From: Antarcticimicrobium sp033791545
Lineage (GTDB): Bacteria; Pseudomonadota; Alphaproteobacteria; Rhodobacterales; Rhodobacteraceae
NCBI GenBank assembly: GCA_033791545.1
Contig: JASJGL010000159.1
Coordinates: 30,456-94,455, forward strand
Length of the DNA: 64,000 bases
Reading direction: 5' to 3'
A model generated the notes under the pieces. The model was not told where the DNA came from and did not search any database. It saw only the letters and a list, made by a program, of their open reading frames with translations. Shown piece after piece: positions 8,940 through 16,694 of the stretch. The position numbers and the translations under genes were made by a program. Within the stretch, counting starts at the first letter, position 1; the number at the start of each line of letters is the position of its first letter.

Positions 8940-10064
8940 ATGGCACTGCTCGATACCGTTGACCCCAAAGGGTTGGAAGAATTCTCGGTCGTGTTCACCG
9001 ACCGCTCGCTCAACCACATGTCCGCCACCTTTCAGCAGGTGATGCGCGATATCTCCGAGATGCTGCGCGAGGTGTATGGCGCCCAGGGTGTGGCGCTGGT
9101 GCCCGGTGGCGGCACCTATGCGATGGAGTCGGTGGCGCGGCAGTTCGCCCGTGGGCAAGCGGCGCTGGTGGTGCGCAACGGCTGGTTCTCGTATCGCTGG
9201 TCCCAGATCATCGAAACCGGCGGGCTGACCGAGACCGCCACGGTGATGCAGGCGCGCCAGACCGGCAACGCCCGGCCCGCGCCCTTTGCCCCGGCCCCAA
9301 TCGAAGAGGTGGTCGCAGCCATCCGCGCGCAAAAGCCCGGCATCGTTTTTGCCCCGCATGTGGAAACCGCTGCCGGTGTGATCCTGCCGGAGGGCTATGT
9401 CACGGCGTTGGCCGGTGCCGCGCATGAGGTCGGCGCGCTGATGGTGCTCGATTGTGTCGCCTCGGGCTGCGCTTGGGTGGATATGGGCGCGACCGGGGTC
9501 GATGTGCTGATCTCGGCGCCGCAAAAGGGCTGGAGCGCCTCTCCCTCTGCCGGGCTGGTGATGTTGTCAGAGCGTGCCGAGGCACGTCTGGCCGAGACCG
9601 AAAGCGACAGTTTTGCGCTCGATCTCAAGAAATGGCGGCAGATCATGCAGGCCTATGAAAACGGCGGCCACGCCTATCACGCCACCCTGCCGACGGATGC
9701 GCTGCGCGCCTTTCGCGATACGATGGCTGAAACCCGCGCCTATGGCTTTGACAAACTCTGCGCGGCGCAGTGGGAGCTGGGCAATGGCACCCGCGCGATG
9801 CTGAAAGACAAGGGCGTGGTCTCGGTCGCTGCCGAAGGCTTTGGCGCGCCGGGGGTTGTGGTCAGTTATACTGAGGATCCTGATATTCAATCCGGCAAGA
9901 AGTTCGCCGACTTGGGGTTTCAGATCGCTGCTGGTGTGCCACTGAAATGCGATGAGCCCGAAGATTTCCGAACCTTCCGGCTCGGGCTGTTCGGTTTGGA
10001 CAAGCTTTATGATGTGCCGGCGACATTGGCGCGGCTGAAAAACGCGGTCGATCAGGTGCTTTAG
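8940..10064 (+). CDS. Class V PLP-dependent aminotransferase (alanine/serine-glyoxylate type)
   Basis: A 374-residue fold-type I aminotransferase. The start is set by AAGGAGA about 7 nt upstream; an earlier in-frame ATG at 8883 lacks such a site. Visible family features are VPGGGTYAMESVARQF near the N-terminus, VLDCVASGCAWVDMGATGVDVLISAPQKGW (the PLP lysine is in QKGW) and the C-terminal FRTFRLGLFGLDKL. The closest functional group is alanine-glyoxylate or serine-glyoxylate aminotransferase; the substrate is not certain. It lies just behind the two Lrp-like regulators, which may control it. Confidence 0.82.
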   Translation: MALLDTVDPKGLEEFSVVFTDRSLNHMSATFQQVMRDISEMLREVYGAQGVALVPGGGTYAMESVARQFARGQAALVVRNGWFSYRWSQIIETGGLTETATVMQARQTGNARPAPFAPAPIEEVVAAIRAQKPGIVFAPHVETAAGVILPEGYVTALAGAAHEVGALMVLDCVASGCAWVDMGATGVDVLISAPQKGWSASPSAGLVMLSERAEARLAETESDSFALDLKKWRQIMQAYENGGHAYHATLPTDALRAFRDTMAETRAYGFDKLCAAQWELGNGTRAMLKDKGVVSVAAEGFGAPGVVVSYTEDPDIQSGKKFADLGFQIAAGVPLKCDEPEDFRTFRLGLFGLDKLYDVPATLARLKNAVDQVL

Positions 10065-10099
10065 GCCGAACGCGGGCTGTGTCCCGCATCTGTGATAGT

Positions 10100-10128
10100 G
10101 CGGCGGGGGGCTAAGGCTCCCCCGTCGC
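10100..10128. terminator. Hairpin between convergent genes
   Basis: A GC-rich stem, GCGGCGGGGG paired with CCCCCGTCGC, lies between the convergent ends of the aminotransferase and the XRE regulator. There is no T-tract on either side, so it is only a possible bidirectional terminator. Confidence 0.4.
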
Positions 10129-10137
10129 AAGGTGCGC

Positions 10138-10998
10138 TCAGATGATCTGTTCGCGCAGGTGGCGCAGGTGGTCGGGCAGCGCGCGCGCGGTTGTCGTGGC
10201 CTCGCGCACAAGATGGTCGAAATGGCTGGTAAAGGTTTCGATCCGGTCCCGGTCGCGGAAGGCGACATAGTGTCCGCCCGCATAGAAGACGCACAAAAGT
10301 GGCCCGAATATCGTGACCGGCGCGGAATACAGGCGTCTGGAATCAAACAGATAGATGCGCAGGCGCGGATAAAGCTGCTCCGACAGCGTGAGAAATCGGT
10401 CAATCTGGTCCCGGCGCAGATCGGCCGGAATGCCCGCGTAATAGCCGGTGGCGTGGGCAAAATTTTCCAACTCGTACAGCGGCAGGGCGATTTCATAATC
10501 CGACTGCGATCTGCGCATCCAGGTCAGCCGATCCTCTGACGCGCCAATCGCCTGATCGGCGGTGCGCCCCAGATGCGGGGCATATTCCCATTCCAGCATC
10601 GCCCGCGTCTTGAGCATATCGGGAAGCGCGGCAGGCACATGGCGAATCTTGTAGCCCGCCGCCTCGCGGTGCCAGTCGTATATCCGCTCATCGACCAGCG
10701 CACGGGCGGCTTCGGTCAGGCTGAGACTGGCCTGAAGCAGATCGGCGGCGCTTTCCGGGCGGTCCGACAGGCTGAGCAGCCAATCGGCCGAAACCCCGAG
10801 CGCGGCGGCGCAGGCCCCCACAACATGCGCATTGGGCAGCCGCGCGCCCTCATTGCCCAGAAGTTGCGAGATGGTAGAGCGGTCAACCCCGACGTCGCGG
10901 GCCAGGGCGCTTTGGGTCAGGCCAGCGTGCCGCATCGCCTGGCTCAGGCGGTCACGGAATTGCAGGGCGCGCAGGCGTTTGTCTATTTTTTCCGGCAT
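10138..10998 (-). CDS. XRE-family transcriptional regulator with C-terminal domain
   Basis: A 286-residue protein. Residues about 12-66 are a Cro/C1-type helix-turn-helix (SQAMRHAGLTQSALARDVGVDRSTISQLLG), followed by GVSADWLLSLSDRPESA. The remaining ~200 residues contain LPLYELENFAHATGYYAG and YLFDSRRLYSAPVTIFGP. These recall helix-turn-helix proteins with a sensory C-terminal half, but I do not recognise a named domain. A perfect palindrome (11002-11015) sits 3 bp upstream of the start codon and would suit autorepression. The divergent DUF2061/desaturase operon could be a second target. Confidence 0.8.
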   Translation of the reverse strand: MPEKIDKRLRALQFRDRLSQAMRHAGLTQSALARDVGVDRSTISQLLGNEGARLPNAHVVGACAAALGVSADWLLSLSDRPESAADLLQASLSLTEAARALVDERIYDWHREAAGYKIRHVPAALPDMLKTRAMLEWEYAPHLGRTADQAIGASEDRLTWMRRSQSDYEIALPLYELENFAHATGYYAGIPADLRRDQIDRFLTLSEQLYPRLRIYLFDSRRLYSAPVTIFGPLLCVFYAGGHYVAFRDRDRIETFTSHFDHLVREATTTARALPDHLRHLREQII

Positions 10999-11001
10999 GA
11001 G

Positions 11002-11015
11002 GTGATAAATATCAC
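11002..11015. promoter_or_regulatory. Palindromic candidate operator of the XRE regulator
   Basis: GTGATAAATATCAC is a perfect inverted repeat (6-bp arms, 2-bp centre). It begins 3 bp upstream of the XRE start codon and is inside the 104-bp divergent region shared with the DUF2061/desaturase operon. A protein bound here would cover the ribosome-binding site or promoter of the regulator gene. Confidence 0.5.
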
Positions 11016-11102
11016 AGAATGTGAGAATTGTTAATCATATTCAGAATGGTCACATGCCGCGGCGCAGCGTTAGCTGAGGCCGAAACAGGGCATGAGGGCA
11101 GG

Positions 11103-11306
11103 ATGGAAACGCGCAAGCGATCTTTGGTCAAGGCGGTGATCTGGAACCTGATCGGGCTGACGGTGATGGCGGTGGTGGGGCTGATTGCCACCGGGTCGGT
11201 GGCACTTGGCGGCACAATGGCGCTGATCAATACCGGCGTGGGTCTGGTCATGTATGTGGGATATGAGCGGCTCTGGGCCAATATCGGCTGGGGCCGCCAT
11301 GTCTGA
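11103..11306 (+). CDS. DUF2061 small membrane protein
   Basis: A 67-residue protein that starts at the ATG in METRKRSLVKAVIWNLIG. It has two predicted membrane helices (about residues 10-30 and 35-55) separated by GSVALGGTMALIN, and ends YERLWANIGWG. This is the layout of the DUF2061 family, whose biochemical role I do not know. Its stop overlaps the start of the desaturase gene, so the two are translationally coupled and the protein may support that enzyme in the membrane. This last point is inference from position. Confidence 0.78.
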   Translation: METRKRSLVKAVIWNLIGLTVMAVVGLIATGSVALGGTMALINTGVGLVMYVGYERLWANIGWGRHV

Positions 11307-12195
11307 GTCCCGCTCAAACCGGCCCACGGCACCGGAATGGCGGACCTTTGCGCTGATCCTTGGCTGCTACGCCTCGGCGCTGATGCTGCTGTTTGCGCCG
11401 CTGCCATCGGGGCTGGTGGCGGTTCTACTGGTGCCGGTTCTGGTGCTGCATTCGTCGTTGAGCCACGAGGCCCTGCATGATCATCCGTTCCGGTCGCGGG
11501 CCGTGAACGAGGCGCTGATGGCGCTGCCGCTGACCTTGGCGATCCCCTATGGGCGGTTCCGCGATCTGCATCTGGCGCATCACCTCGATGCGCGGCTGAC
11601 CGATCCCTATGATGATCCGGAATCGAACTATCTCGACCCGGCGATCTGGGCCGGGCTGTCCCGGTGGAGCCGGGGGCTTTATGCGATGAACAATACCTTG
11701 CTGGGGCGCATCCTGTTGGGCCCGGCGATCGGACAGGCGCGGTTCATGGCCGGGGATTGGGCGCAGCGCCGGGTGCGGGCGGTGTGGCTGGCCTGGGCGC
11801 TGCATCTGCCGGGGGCTTTGGCCGTGCTCTGGGTCGTGACGGTCGCGCCGCTGCCGCTTTGGACCTATCTTCTGGCGTGCTACGGGGCGCTGGGGGTGCT
11901 GAAGATCCGCACCTTTCTGGAGCATCGCGCGCATGCGCAATCGCGGGCCCGCACGGTCATCGTCGAGGATCGGGGGCTGCTGGCCTTTCTCTTTCTGAAC
12001 AACAACCTGCACGTGGTTCATCACATGCATCCCACCGCCCCGTGGTACCGGTTGCCACAGCTTTATCGGGCCGGGCAGGCGCGGTATCTGAGCTGCAACG
12101 AGAACTATGTCTATCGCTCCTATGGTGAGGTGATCCGTCGCTTTCTGTTTTGGCGCAAGGATCCGGTGGCTCATCCGCTCTGGCGGCGGGGTTGA
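11299..12195 (+). CDS. Membrane fatty-acid desaturase/hydroxylase family protein
   Basis: A 298-residue integral membrane di-iron enzyme of the fatty-acid desaturase superfamily. The three histidine boxes are visible: HEALHDH near residue 50, HLAHHLDAR near 90, and HVVHHMHP near 240, together with an extra HRAH. Several hydrophobic helices lie between the boxes. It probably inserts a double bond or hydroxyl into an acyl chain, but the substrate cannot be told. The start ATG overlaps the DUF2061 stop. An EamA permease follows 21 bp downstream. Confidence 0.82.
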   Translation: MSESRSNRPTAPEWRTFALILGCYASALMLLFAPLPSGLVAVLLVPVLVLHSSLSHEALHDHPFRSRAVNEALMALPLTLAIPYGRFRDLHLAHHLDARLTDPYDDPESNYLDPAIWAGLSRWSRGLYAMNNTLLGRILLGPAIGQARFMAGDWAQRRVRAVWLAWALHLPGALAVLWVVTVAPLPLWTYLLACYGALGVLKIRTFLEHRAHAQSRARTVIVEDRGLLAFLFLNNNLHVVHHMHPTAPWYRLPQLYRAGQARYLSCNENYVYRSYGEVIRRFLFWRKDPVAHPLWRRG

Positions 12196-12216
12196 TTTGC
12201 GGGCAGAAGGGCGGCC

Positions 12217-13119
12217 ATGAGTTTATGGATCCCTGTCACCCTTGCCGCAGCGAGCTTTCAGACCGCGCGTTTCATGCTGCAAAAGACCCTGAGCACGGTG
12301 CGGCTTTCGGCCACCGGCGCGACATTTGCGCGGTTCGTCTATTCGGCACCGGTGATCGTGCTGGCGCTTGTCGCCTATCTTTGGGCGACCGGGCGCGGGA
12401 TGCCGGATCTGGGCCTGCGGTTCTGGCTGTTCGCAATGCTCGGCGGCACGACGCAGATCTTTGCCACCATCTGCGTCGTGGCGCTGTTCAAACAGCGCAA
12501 TTTCGCGGTCGGAATCACCTTTAAGAAGACCGAGGTGATCCAGACCGCGCTGCTGGGGCTGGTGGTGTTGAACGATCAGATCAGCGCGGGCGGCTGGGTC
12601 GCGATCTTGCTGGGGTTGGCCGCGGTGCTGGTGCTGTCGCGTGCACCGGGCAGCACCGGCGCTTGGTGGCGGCATCTGGGCAATCGCGCTTCGGCGCTTG
12701 GGCTGGGCTCGGGCGTCTTGTTCGCCTTTTCTGCGGTCAGCTACCGGGGCGCCTCGCTGGAGCTGCACGATCCCGATCCGGTGTTTCGTGCCGCCGTGAC
12801 GCTGGCCTGCGTCGTTTGCTTTCAGCTGCTGTCGATGGGGCTTTGGATGTTGTGGCGTGACCGGGCCGAATTGCGGGCAGTCTGGGCGGCGCGCAACACC
12901 GCCGCCTTTGTCGGGCTGACCAGCATGGCCGGTTCGTTCTGCTGGTTTCTGGCCTTCACCTTGCAGAACGCGGCCTATGTCAAGGCGCTGGGGCAGGTCG
13001 AGTTGTTGCTCAGCCTGCTGGCCTCGACACTGGTGTTTCACGAAAAGATCACAGCCCGCGAGATTGCAGGAATGGGCCTTCTGGGCCTGTCGATCCTGGC
13101 ACTGGTCCTGACGATTTAG
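12217..13119 (+). CDS. EamA/DMT-family permease
   Basis: A 300-residue membrane protein with about ten hydrophobic helices arranged as two EamA halves. The first runs from about residue 5 to 140 and the second from 155 to 298 (ending GLLGLSILALVLTI). The pattern fits the drug/metabolite transporter superfamily: it begins SLWIPVTLAAASFQTARFML and has the conserved-looking KALGQVELLLSLLASTLVFHEKI before the last helices. The transported metabolite is unknown. It follows the desaturase with a 21-bp gap and may share its transcript. Confidence 0.85.
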   Translation: MSLWIPVTLAAASFQTARFMLQKTLSTVRLSATGATFARFVYSAPVIVLALVAYLWATGRGMPDLGLRFWLFAMLGGTTQIFATICVVALFKQRNFAVGITFKKTEVIQTALLGLVVLNDQISAGGWVAILLGLAAVLVLSRAPGSTGAWWRHLGNRASALGLGSGVLFAFSAVSYRGASLELHDPDPVFRAAVTLACVVCFQLLSMGLWMLWRDRAELRAVWAARNTAAFVGLTSMAGSFCWFLAFTLQNAAYVKALGQVELLLSLLASTLVFHEKITAREIAGMGLLGLSILALVLTI

Positions 13120-13145
13120 GCGCGGCCTGAACGCGGGCCGCGCGC

Positions 13146-13859
13146 TCAGCAATGCTCGGGCATGGGATAGCCCTTGAGCTGCAGAAACAGGCTTTCTTCC
13201 TCGTTATTGCGGAAAAAAGGCACCGATTTTGGCGGCTCGATGTGATGCGCCCGTGCCGCGACCTCGGCCAGAACCACCTCGGTGATAAAGGGCAGGTCGA
13301 ATTTGCGCGCCTCTTTCAGCGGGATCCACTGCAGATGCGAGAGCTCGTCGCAGGCATCGGTGAAATCGTCCAGATCGTTTTGGATCGCGCCGGCATCAAC
13401 AAGGAAAAACCGCGCATCGAACCGACGTGGCCGCCCCGGCGGTGTGAGGGCGCGGAACACGAATTGCAGCGCCTCGGCCGAGGGGATGTATCCGGTCCGT
13501 GCAAAGCTTTGCCAGTCGGCGGGGGCGTCGCCCGGCCAGACACCGGGCTTGCCCAGCACAAGGCCGGTTTCTTCCCACAACTCGCGCACGGCAGCAGCAG
13601 AGAGGGCGTTTTGCATCCCCTTTGGCGCGTTGTCTTCCAACCGGTCGCGGCAGACCTTGGGCAATGGCGTGGCCAGCGGGATATGGGCATCGCCGGGATC
13701 GACAGCACCACCGGGAAACACGAACTTGTTGGGCATAAAGGCGGCCTTTGCGCCGCGCTGGCCCATCAGGATGGCGGGATTGTCCATCCGGTCGCGCAGC
13801 ACGATCACCGTGGCGGCGTTGCGCACAGCGGTCTTGTCCTGTGGTGTGGTCGTCGTCAT
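13146..13859 (-). CDS. NUDIX hydrolase (NUDT7/8/19-like subclass)
   Basis: A 237-residue hydrolase. The start is the ATG preceded by GGAGGGG; the longer frame to 13991 reads into the upstream gene and is not used. The N-terminal strand region has NAATVIVLRDR. The FPGGAVDPGDAH block and the REL-EETGL core of the Nudix box (VRELWEETGL) are intact. The first glutamate and glycine of the classic box are missing, as appears usual in this CoA-type subclass. The likely activity is hydrolysis of a CoA or nucleoside diphosphate derivative. It follows the DUF983 gene by 32 bp in the same operon. Confidence 0.85.
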   Translation of the reverse strand: MTTTTPQDKTAVRNAATVIVLRDRMDNPAILMGQRGAKAAFMPNKFVFPGGAVDPGDAHIPLATPLPKVCRDRLEDNAPKGMQNALSAAAVRELWEETGLVLGKPGVWPGDAPADWQSFARTGYIPSAEALQFVFRALTPPGRPRRFDARFFLVDAGAIQNDLDDFTDACDELSHLQWIPLKEARKFDLPFITEVVLAEVAARAHHIEPPKSVPFFRNNEEESLFLQLKGYPMPEHC

Positions 13860-13891
13860 GTCCCCTCCGTTTTCTCGCGCCTTCAGATCGC

Positions 13892-14290
13892 TCAGTCGGA
13901 TCCGCCGAACCCGTTCATCCGCCGCGCCCACTGAAAGGCGACAACCGCGCCCTTCAGCCGAGGCAGAAGATAAAGCGACAGCCCCAGACAACCAACCGCA
14001 AAGATCGTGAACAATACAAATGGATCGGGGCGAAATACCTCGAATACGATCAGCAACAGTGGCGCCATCAGGTGGCCGACGATCAGGATCGTCAGATAGG
14101 CCGGGCCATCATCGGCGCGGTGGTGGTGCAAGTCCTCGTCGCAGACCGAGCAGTTGTCGTTCACCTTGAGGAAGTTGTGCAGCACCTCGCCCTCGCCGCA
14201 ACTGGGGCATTTGCGCCGAAATCCCCGAAACAGCGCGGGCCAAAGCGGACGGTCGGTTTCGATACTTGCTGAGATGGTTTGATCGGTCAT
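13892..14290 (-). CDS. DUF983 zinc-ribbon membrane protein
   Basis: A 132-residue protein. Two Cys pairs form a probable zinc ribbon (CPSCGEGEV, then CSVCDEDLHHH). They precede two hydrophobic helices (AYLTILIVGHLMAPLLLIVF and the LFTIFAVGCLGLSLYLLP segment) and a conserved-looking basic tail. That is the DUF983 layout; the function is not known. The start is the ATG of MTDQTISAS. The open frame extends upstream without a protein-like sequence. The Nudix gene follows. Confidence 0.85.
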   Translation of the reverse strand: MTDQTISASIETDRPLWPALFRGFRRKCPSCGEGEVLHNFLKVNDNCSVCDEDLHHHRADDGPAYLTILIVGHLMAPLLLIVFEVFRPDPFVLFTIFAVGCLGLSLYLLPRLKGAVVAFQWARRMNGFGGSD

Positions 14291-14367
14291 GGAACTCTCT
14301 CGCTGATTGCCTCCAATCTGGGGGCTGCAGATGTAAAGGGAAAGGGGGGCAGGCGATCTTGCGTCCC

Positions 14368-14424
14368 GATGTCGCAAAGGATGTCGCAGATTTGGCCCGA
14401 AAATAAAATGATGAATTTTGCGAC
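14368..14424. promoter_or_regulatory. Repeated GTCGCAAA elements upstream of the EF-hand operon
   Basis: GATGTCGCA occurs twice in direct orientation at 14368 and 14380 (12-bp spacing). The sequence GTCGCAAA (14371-14378) returns as its exact inverse TTTGCGAC at 14417-14424. The block sits about 80-130 bp before the EF-hand start, between divergent transcripts. It could hold a regulator site or the promoter of the sigma-factor operon; no assignment is proven. Confidence 0.4.
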
Positions 14425-14499
14425 GGACTTTGCGCGGTGCGGCGTTTGAAGGATATGAACGGCGGCAAAGGGCCGTCGCGCATCAAAAGGAACGCAGAT

Positions 14500-15120
14500 A
14501 TGAAACATCGTCATTTCATCGCAGGACTGGTTCTCTCGGCAGGCGTGCTGGGCACTGGCGCGGTTCTCGCGCAGGGTCAGGGGCAAATGCCCGGACCGAT
14601 GGGGGGGATGGGCATGCATCAGCGCCCGACCTTTGAAGAACTGGATGTCGACAAGGACGGCACCGTCACCTCGGCCGAGATGATGGCCCATGCTCAGGGC
14701 CGGTTCGATGCCATCGACACCGATGGCGACGGCAAGGTGAGCCTGGAAGAGATGCAGGAACAGGCGCGCAAGCGGGCCGATGACATGGCCGCAAAGATGC
14801 TGTCGCGGATGGATCAGAACGGCGATGGTGCCGTGACATTCGACGAGATGCCCGGCCAGCGCCGCGAAAGCCGTATGGAACAGATGTTCTCCCGCGCTGA
14901 CGCCGACGACAACGGTGGTCTCAGCAAAGAGGAATTCGATCGTGCCCATGCCCGCATGGGCCGGGATATGGACCGCAAGGGGGATCGTATGGGCCGGGAC
15001 ATGGATCGCAAGGGCGACCGTAAGGGCGACCGCATGGGGGACCACAAACGGATGCATGAGCACCGGATGGGTGGTGACTGCGATGGCCCTGCGCGCCCGC
15101 AGAAAATGGACGACAACTGA
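14500..15120 (+). CDS. Exported EF-hand protein with Asp/Arg/Lys repeat tail
   Basis: A 206-residue protein. Residues 1-25 form a signal peptide (cleavage after AVLA). Four EF-hand loops follow with correctly spaced acids: DVDKDGTVTSAE (49-60), DTDGDGKVSLEE (73-84), DQNGDGAVTFDE (105-116) and DADDNGGLSKEE (134-145). The tail, about residues 153-190, is a charged repeat of MGRDMDRKGDR units rich in Met and His and ending HEHRMGG. Calcium or another divalent metal should bind in the periplasm. An ECF sigma gene starts 5 bp after the stop, so this gene heads a signalling operon and may be its metal-binding partner. Confidence 0.85.
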   Translation: MKHRHFIAGLVLSAGVLGTGAVLAQGQGQMPGPMGGMGMHQRPTFEELDVDKDGTVTSAEMMAHAQGRFDAIDTDGDGKVSLEEMQEQARKRADDMAAKMLSRMDQNGDGAVTFDEMPGQRRESRMEQMFSRADADDNGGLSKEEFDRAHARMGRDMDRKGDRMGRDMDRKGDRKGDRMGDHKRMHEHRMGGDCDGPARPQKMDDN

Positions 15121-15125
15121 GTCTG

Positions 15126-15791
15126 ATGGCCCGGATCGGGACCATATCCGGGCCAAAGGGCGTGCGCGGCAGTTTTGCCGCGCCGCCCGACGGTCGCAAC
15201 CTGCCGCAGGAGGGCGGGGATGCGTCCCTGTCCGATGATGCGCTGCTCGCCTTGTTCGCCAATGGCGACGAGCAGGCGGCGCGGCAACTGACTGCCCGCC
15301 TCGGGCCACGAACTCTTGCGGTTGCCCGACGTGTGCTGGGCGATCACGACGAGGCCGAGGATGTGGCGCAGGAGGCGATGATGCGGCTTTGGCGCATGGC
15401 GCCGGACTGGCAACCGGGGCAGGCGCAGGTCTCGACCTGGCTGTATCGGGTGACGCTGAACCTGTGTCTTGATCGCAAGCGGCGCGGCAAGCGGGTTGGA
15501 GCGCTGCGGCTGGACGACGTGCCAGATCCGCCAGATCCGGGCCGTACTGCGCCCGAGCGGATGCAGGACGGGGCGCGATCGGATGCGTTGCAGAGCGCGC
15601 TGATGACCTTGCCCGAGCGGCAGCGTCAGGCAGTGGTTCTGCGCCATATCGAAGAACTTTCGAACCCCGAAATCGCGGGGATTATGGAGATCAGCGTCGA
15701 GGCGGTCGAAAGTCTGACCGCCCGCGGCAAACGGACACTGGCAGCGGCTTTGGCCGGGCGACGGGAAGAACTGGGGTATAGCGATGGCTGA
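15126..15791 (+). CDS. ECF-type RNA polymerase sigma factor
   Basis: A 221-residue sigma-70 family factor with regions 2 and 4 only. Region 2 (about 35-105) has LLALFANGDEQAARQLTARL, then ARRVLGDHDEAEDVAQEAMMRLWR and WLYRVTLNLCLDRKRR. Region 4 (about 150-210) has LPERQRQAVVLRHIEELSN and IMEISVEAVESLTARGKRTL. It should redirect RNA polymerase to a small regulon. The genes on either side (EF-hand protein, single-TM protein, periplasmic sensor) suggest it is held inactive at the membrane until a cell-envelope or metal signal. Its stop overlaps the next gene by 8 bp. Confidence 0.88.
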   Translation: MARIGTISGPKGVRGSFAAPPDGRNLPQEGGDASLSDDALLALFANGDEQAARQLTARLGPRTLAVARRVLGDHDEAEDVAQEAMMRLWRMAPDWQPGQAQVSTWLYRVTLNLCLDRKRRGKRVGALRLDDVPDPPDPGRTAPERMQDGARSDALQSALMTLPERQRQAVVLRHIEELSNPEIAGIMEISVEAVESLTARGKRTLAAALAGRREELGYSDG

Positions 15792-16179
15792 GAACGACAT
15801 CAAAGACGCCTTTCTCGAGGCGCATTTCGCGGCGGCACGACGTGTGGATGCCGGGATGTCTTTGGCGCTGGAGGCGCGGATGCTTTCCGATGCCGCCCGG
15901 GTGCAAGCCCAGCAGGTGCCGGTGATGCGTCCCGCAACTGAACCGCTGCGCCGGGGTCTGTTCGCTGCCGTAGCCGGATTGGGAAAGCAATTCATGCGGG
16001 TGCTGGGCGGCTGGCCGGCGCTGGGCGGGCTGGTGGCAGCCTCTGCCGCCGGGGTCTGGATCGGTGTTGCGCCGCCGGATTTCCTGCCCGACCCGGTCGG
16101 GCTGATGGTGCAATACGACACCGAGGTGAACATGTTGGATAGCTATGCATTGTCCTCGGTACTGCCGGAGGAAGGGTAA
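15784..16179 (+). CDS. Single-TM small protein, candidate anti-sigma factor
   Basis: A 131-residue protein that overlaps the sigma-factor stop and is followed directly by the CnrX-like gene. An approximately 70-residue charged N-terminal part (MAENDIKDAFLEAHFAAARR) precedes one likely membrane helix, around LGGLVAASAAGVWIGVA, and a short C-terminal end (FLPDPVGLMVQYDTEVNMLDSYALSSVL). This is the topology of CnrY-like anti-sigma factors, with a cytosolic sigma-binding segment. I do not recognise a domain by sequence, so the role is inferred from topology and position. Confidence 0.65.
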   Translation: MAENDIKDAFLEAHFAAARRVDAGMSLALEARMLSDAARVQAQQVPVMRPATEPLRRGLFAAVAGLGKQFMRVLGGWPALGGLVAASAAGVWIGVAPPDFLPDPVGLMVQYDTEVNMLDSYALSSVLPEEG

Positions 16180-16180
16180 G

Positions 16181-16666
16181 ATGACCGTAGAAACTGATCG
16201 CAAACCGCCTCGGATGCGCCCGTGGGTGCGGGTTCTGTTGGGGGTGTCTCTGGCGCTGAACCTTGCTGTGGCGGGGCTGGCCGTGGGGGCCGCGATCCGC
16301 TTTGGTGGGCCGGAAAAGATGCGCGGGCCGCAGCCGCTGGGGGCGATCCTGTATCGCGAACTGCCGCGGCAGGACCGAAGGGCCTTGCGCGATGACAATT
16401 TTGGCTCCCGCGCCGAGCGGACCGAGCGTCGGCGTGCGGATAACGCGGAACTGGATGCGGCGCTGCGCACGGTGCCATTCGAGCCAGAGCGCGTCGCGGC
16501 CTTTCTGGACGAACAGGCCCGTCGCCATTCCGAACTGGAGCAGGTGATGCGCAAGGCTTGGCTGCATCGGATCGAAGGCATGAGCGTGGCCGAGCGCGAA
16601 GCCTATGCCGACCGGCTGGCCGAGGCGATGGCGCGCGACGACCATGACCACAAGGACAAACCTTGA
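16181..16666 (+). CDS. Periplasmic heavy-metal-sensor-like protein (CnrX/CpxP fold)
   Basis: A 161-residue protein beginning at the ATG 1 bp after the previous stop. It has one N-terminal hydrophobic segment (VLLGVSLALNLAVAGLAVGAA, about residues 18-38) acting as signal anchor, then a helical periplasmic domain rich in Arg and Glu (LDAALRTVPFEPERVAAFLD, HSELEQVMRKAWLHRIEGM). It ends with the His/Asp-rich DDHDHKDKP. This is the pattern of the CpxP/CnrX heavy-metal-resistance family, which senses metal or envelope stress and relieves anti-sigma inhibition. It is the third member of the sigma operon. Confidence 0.72.
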   Translation: MTVETDRKPPRMRPWVRVLLGVSLALNLAVAGLAVGAAIRFGGPEKMRGPQPLGAILYRELPRQDRRALRDDNFGSRAERTERRRADNAELDAALRTVPFEPERVAAFLDEQARRHSELEQVMRKAWLHRIEGMSVAEREAYADRLAEAMARDDHDHKDKP

Positions 16667-16694
16667 CTCGGCGGGGCGGGGCGGGCGCCCGGCC

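Noticed and set aside
13146..13859. Incomplete Nudix box as a sign of a dead enzyme
   Set aside because: The REL-EETGL core is intact, and missing the first residues of the box is usual in the NUDT7/8/19-like subclass.
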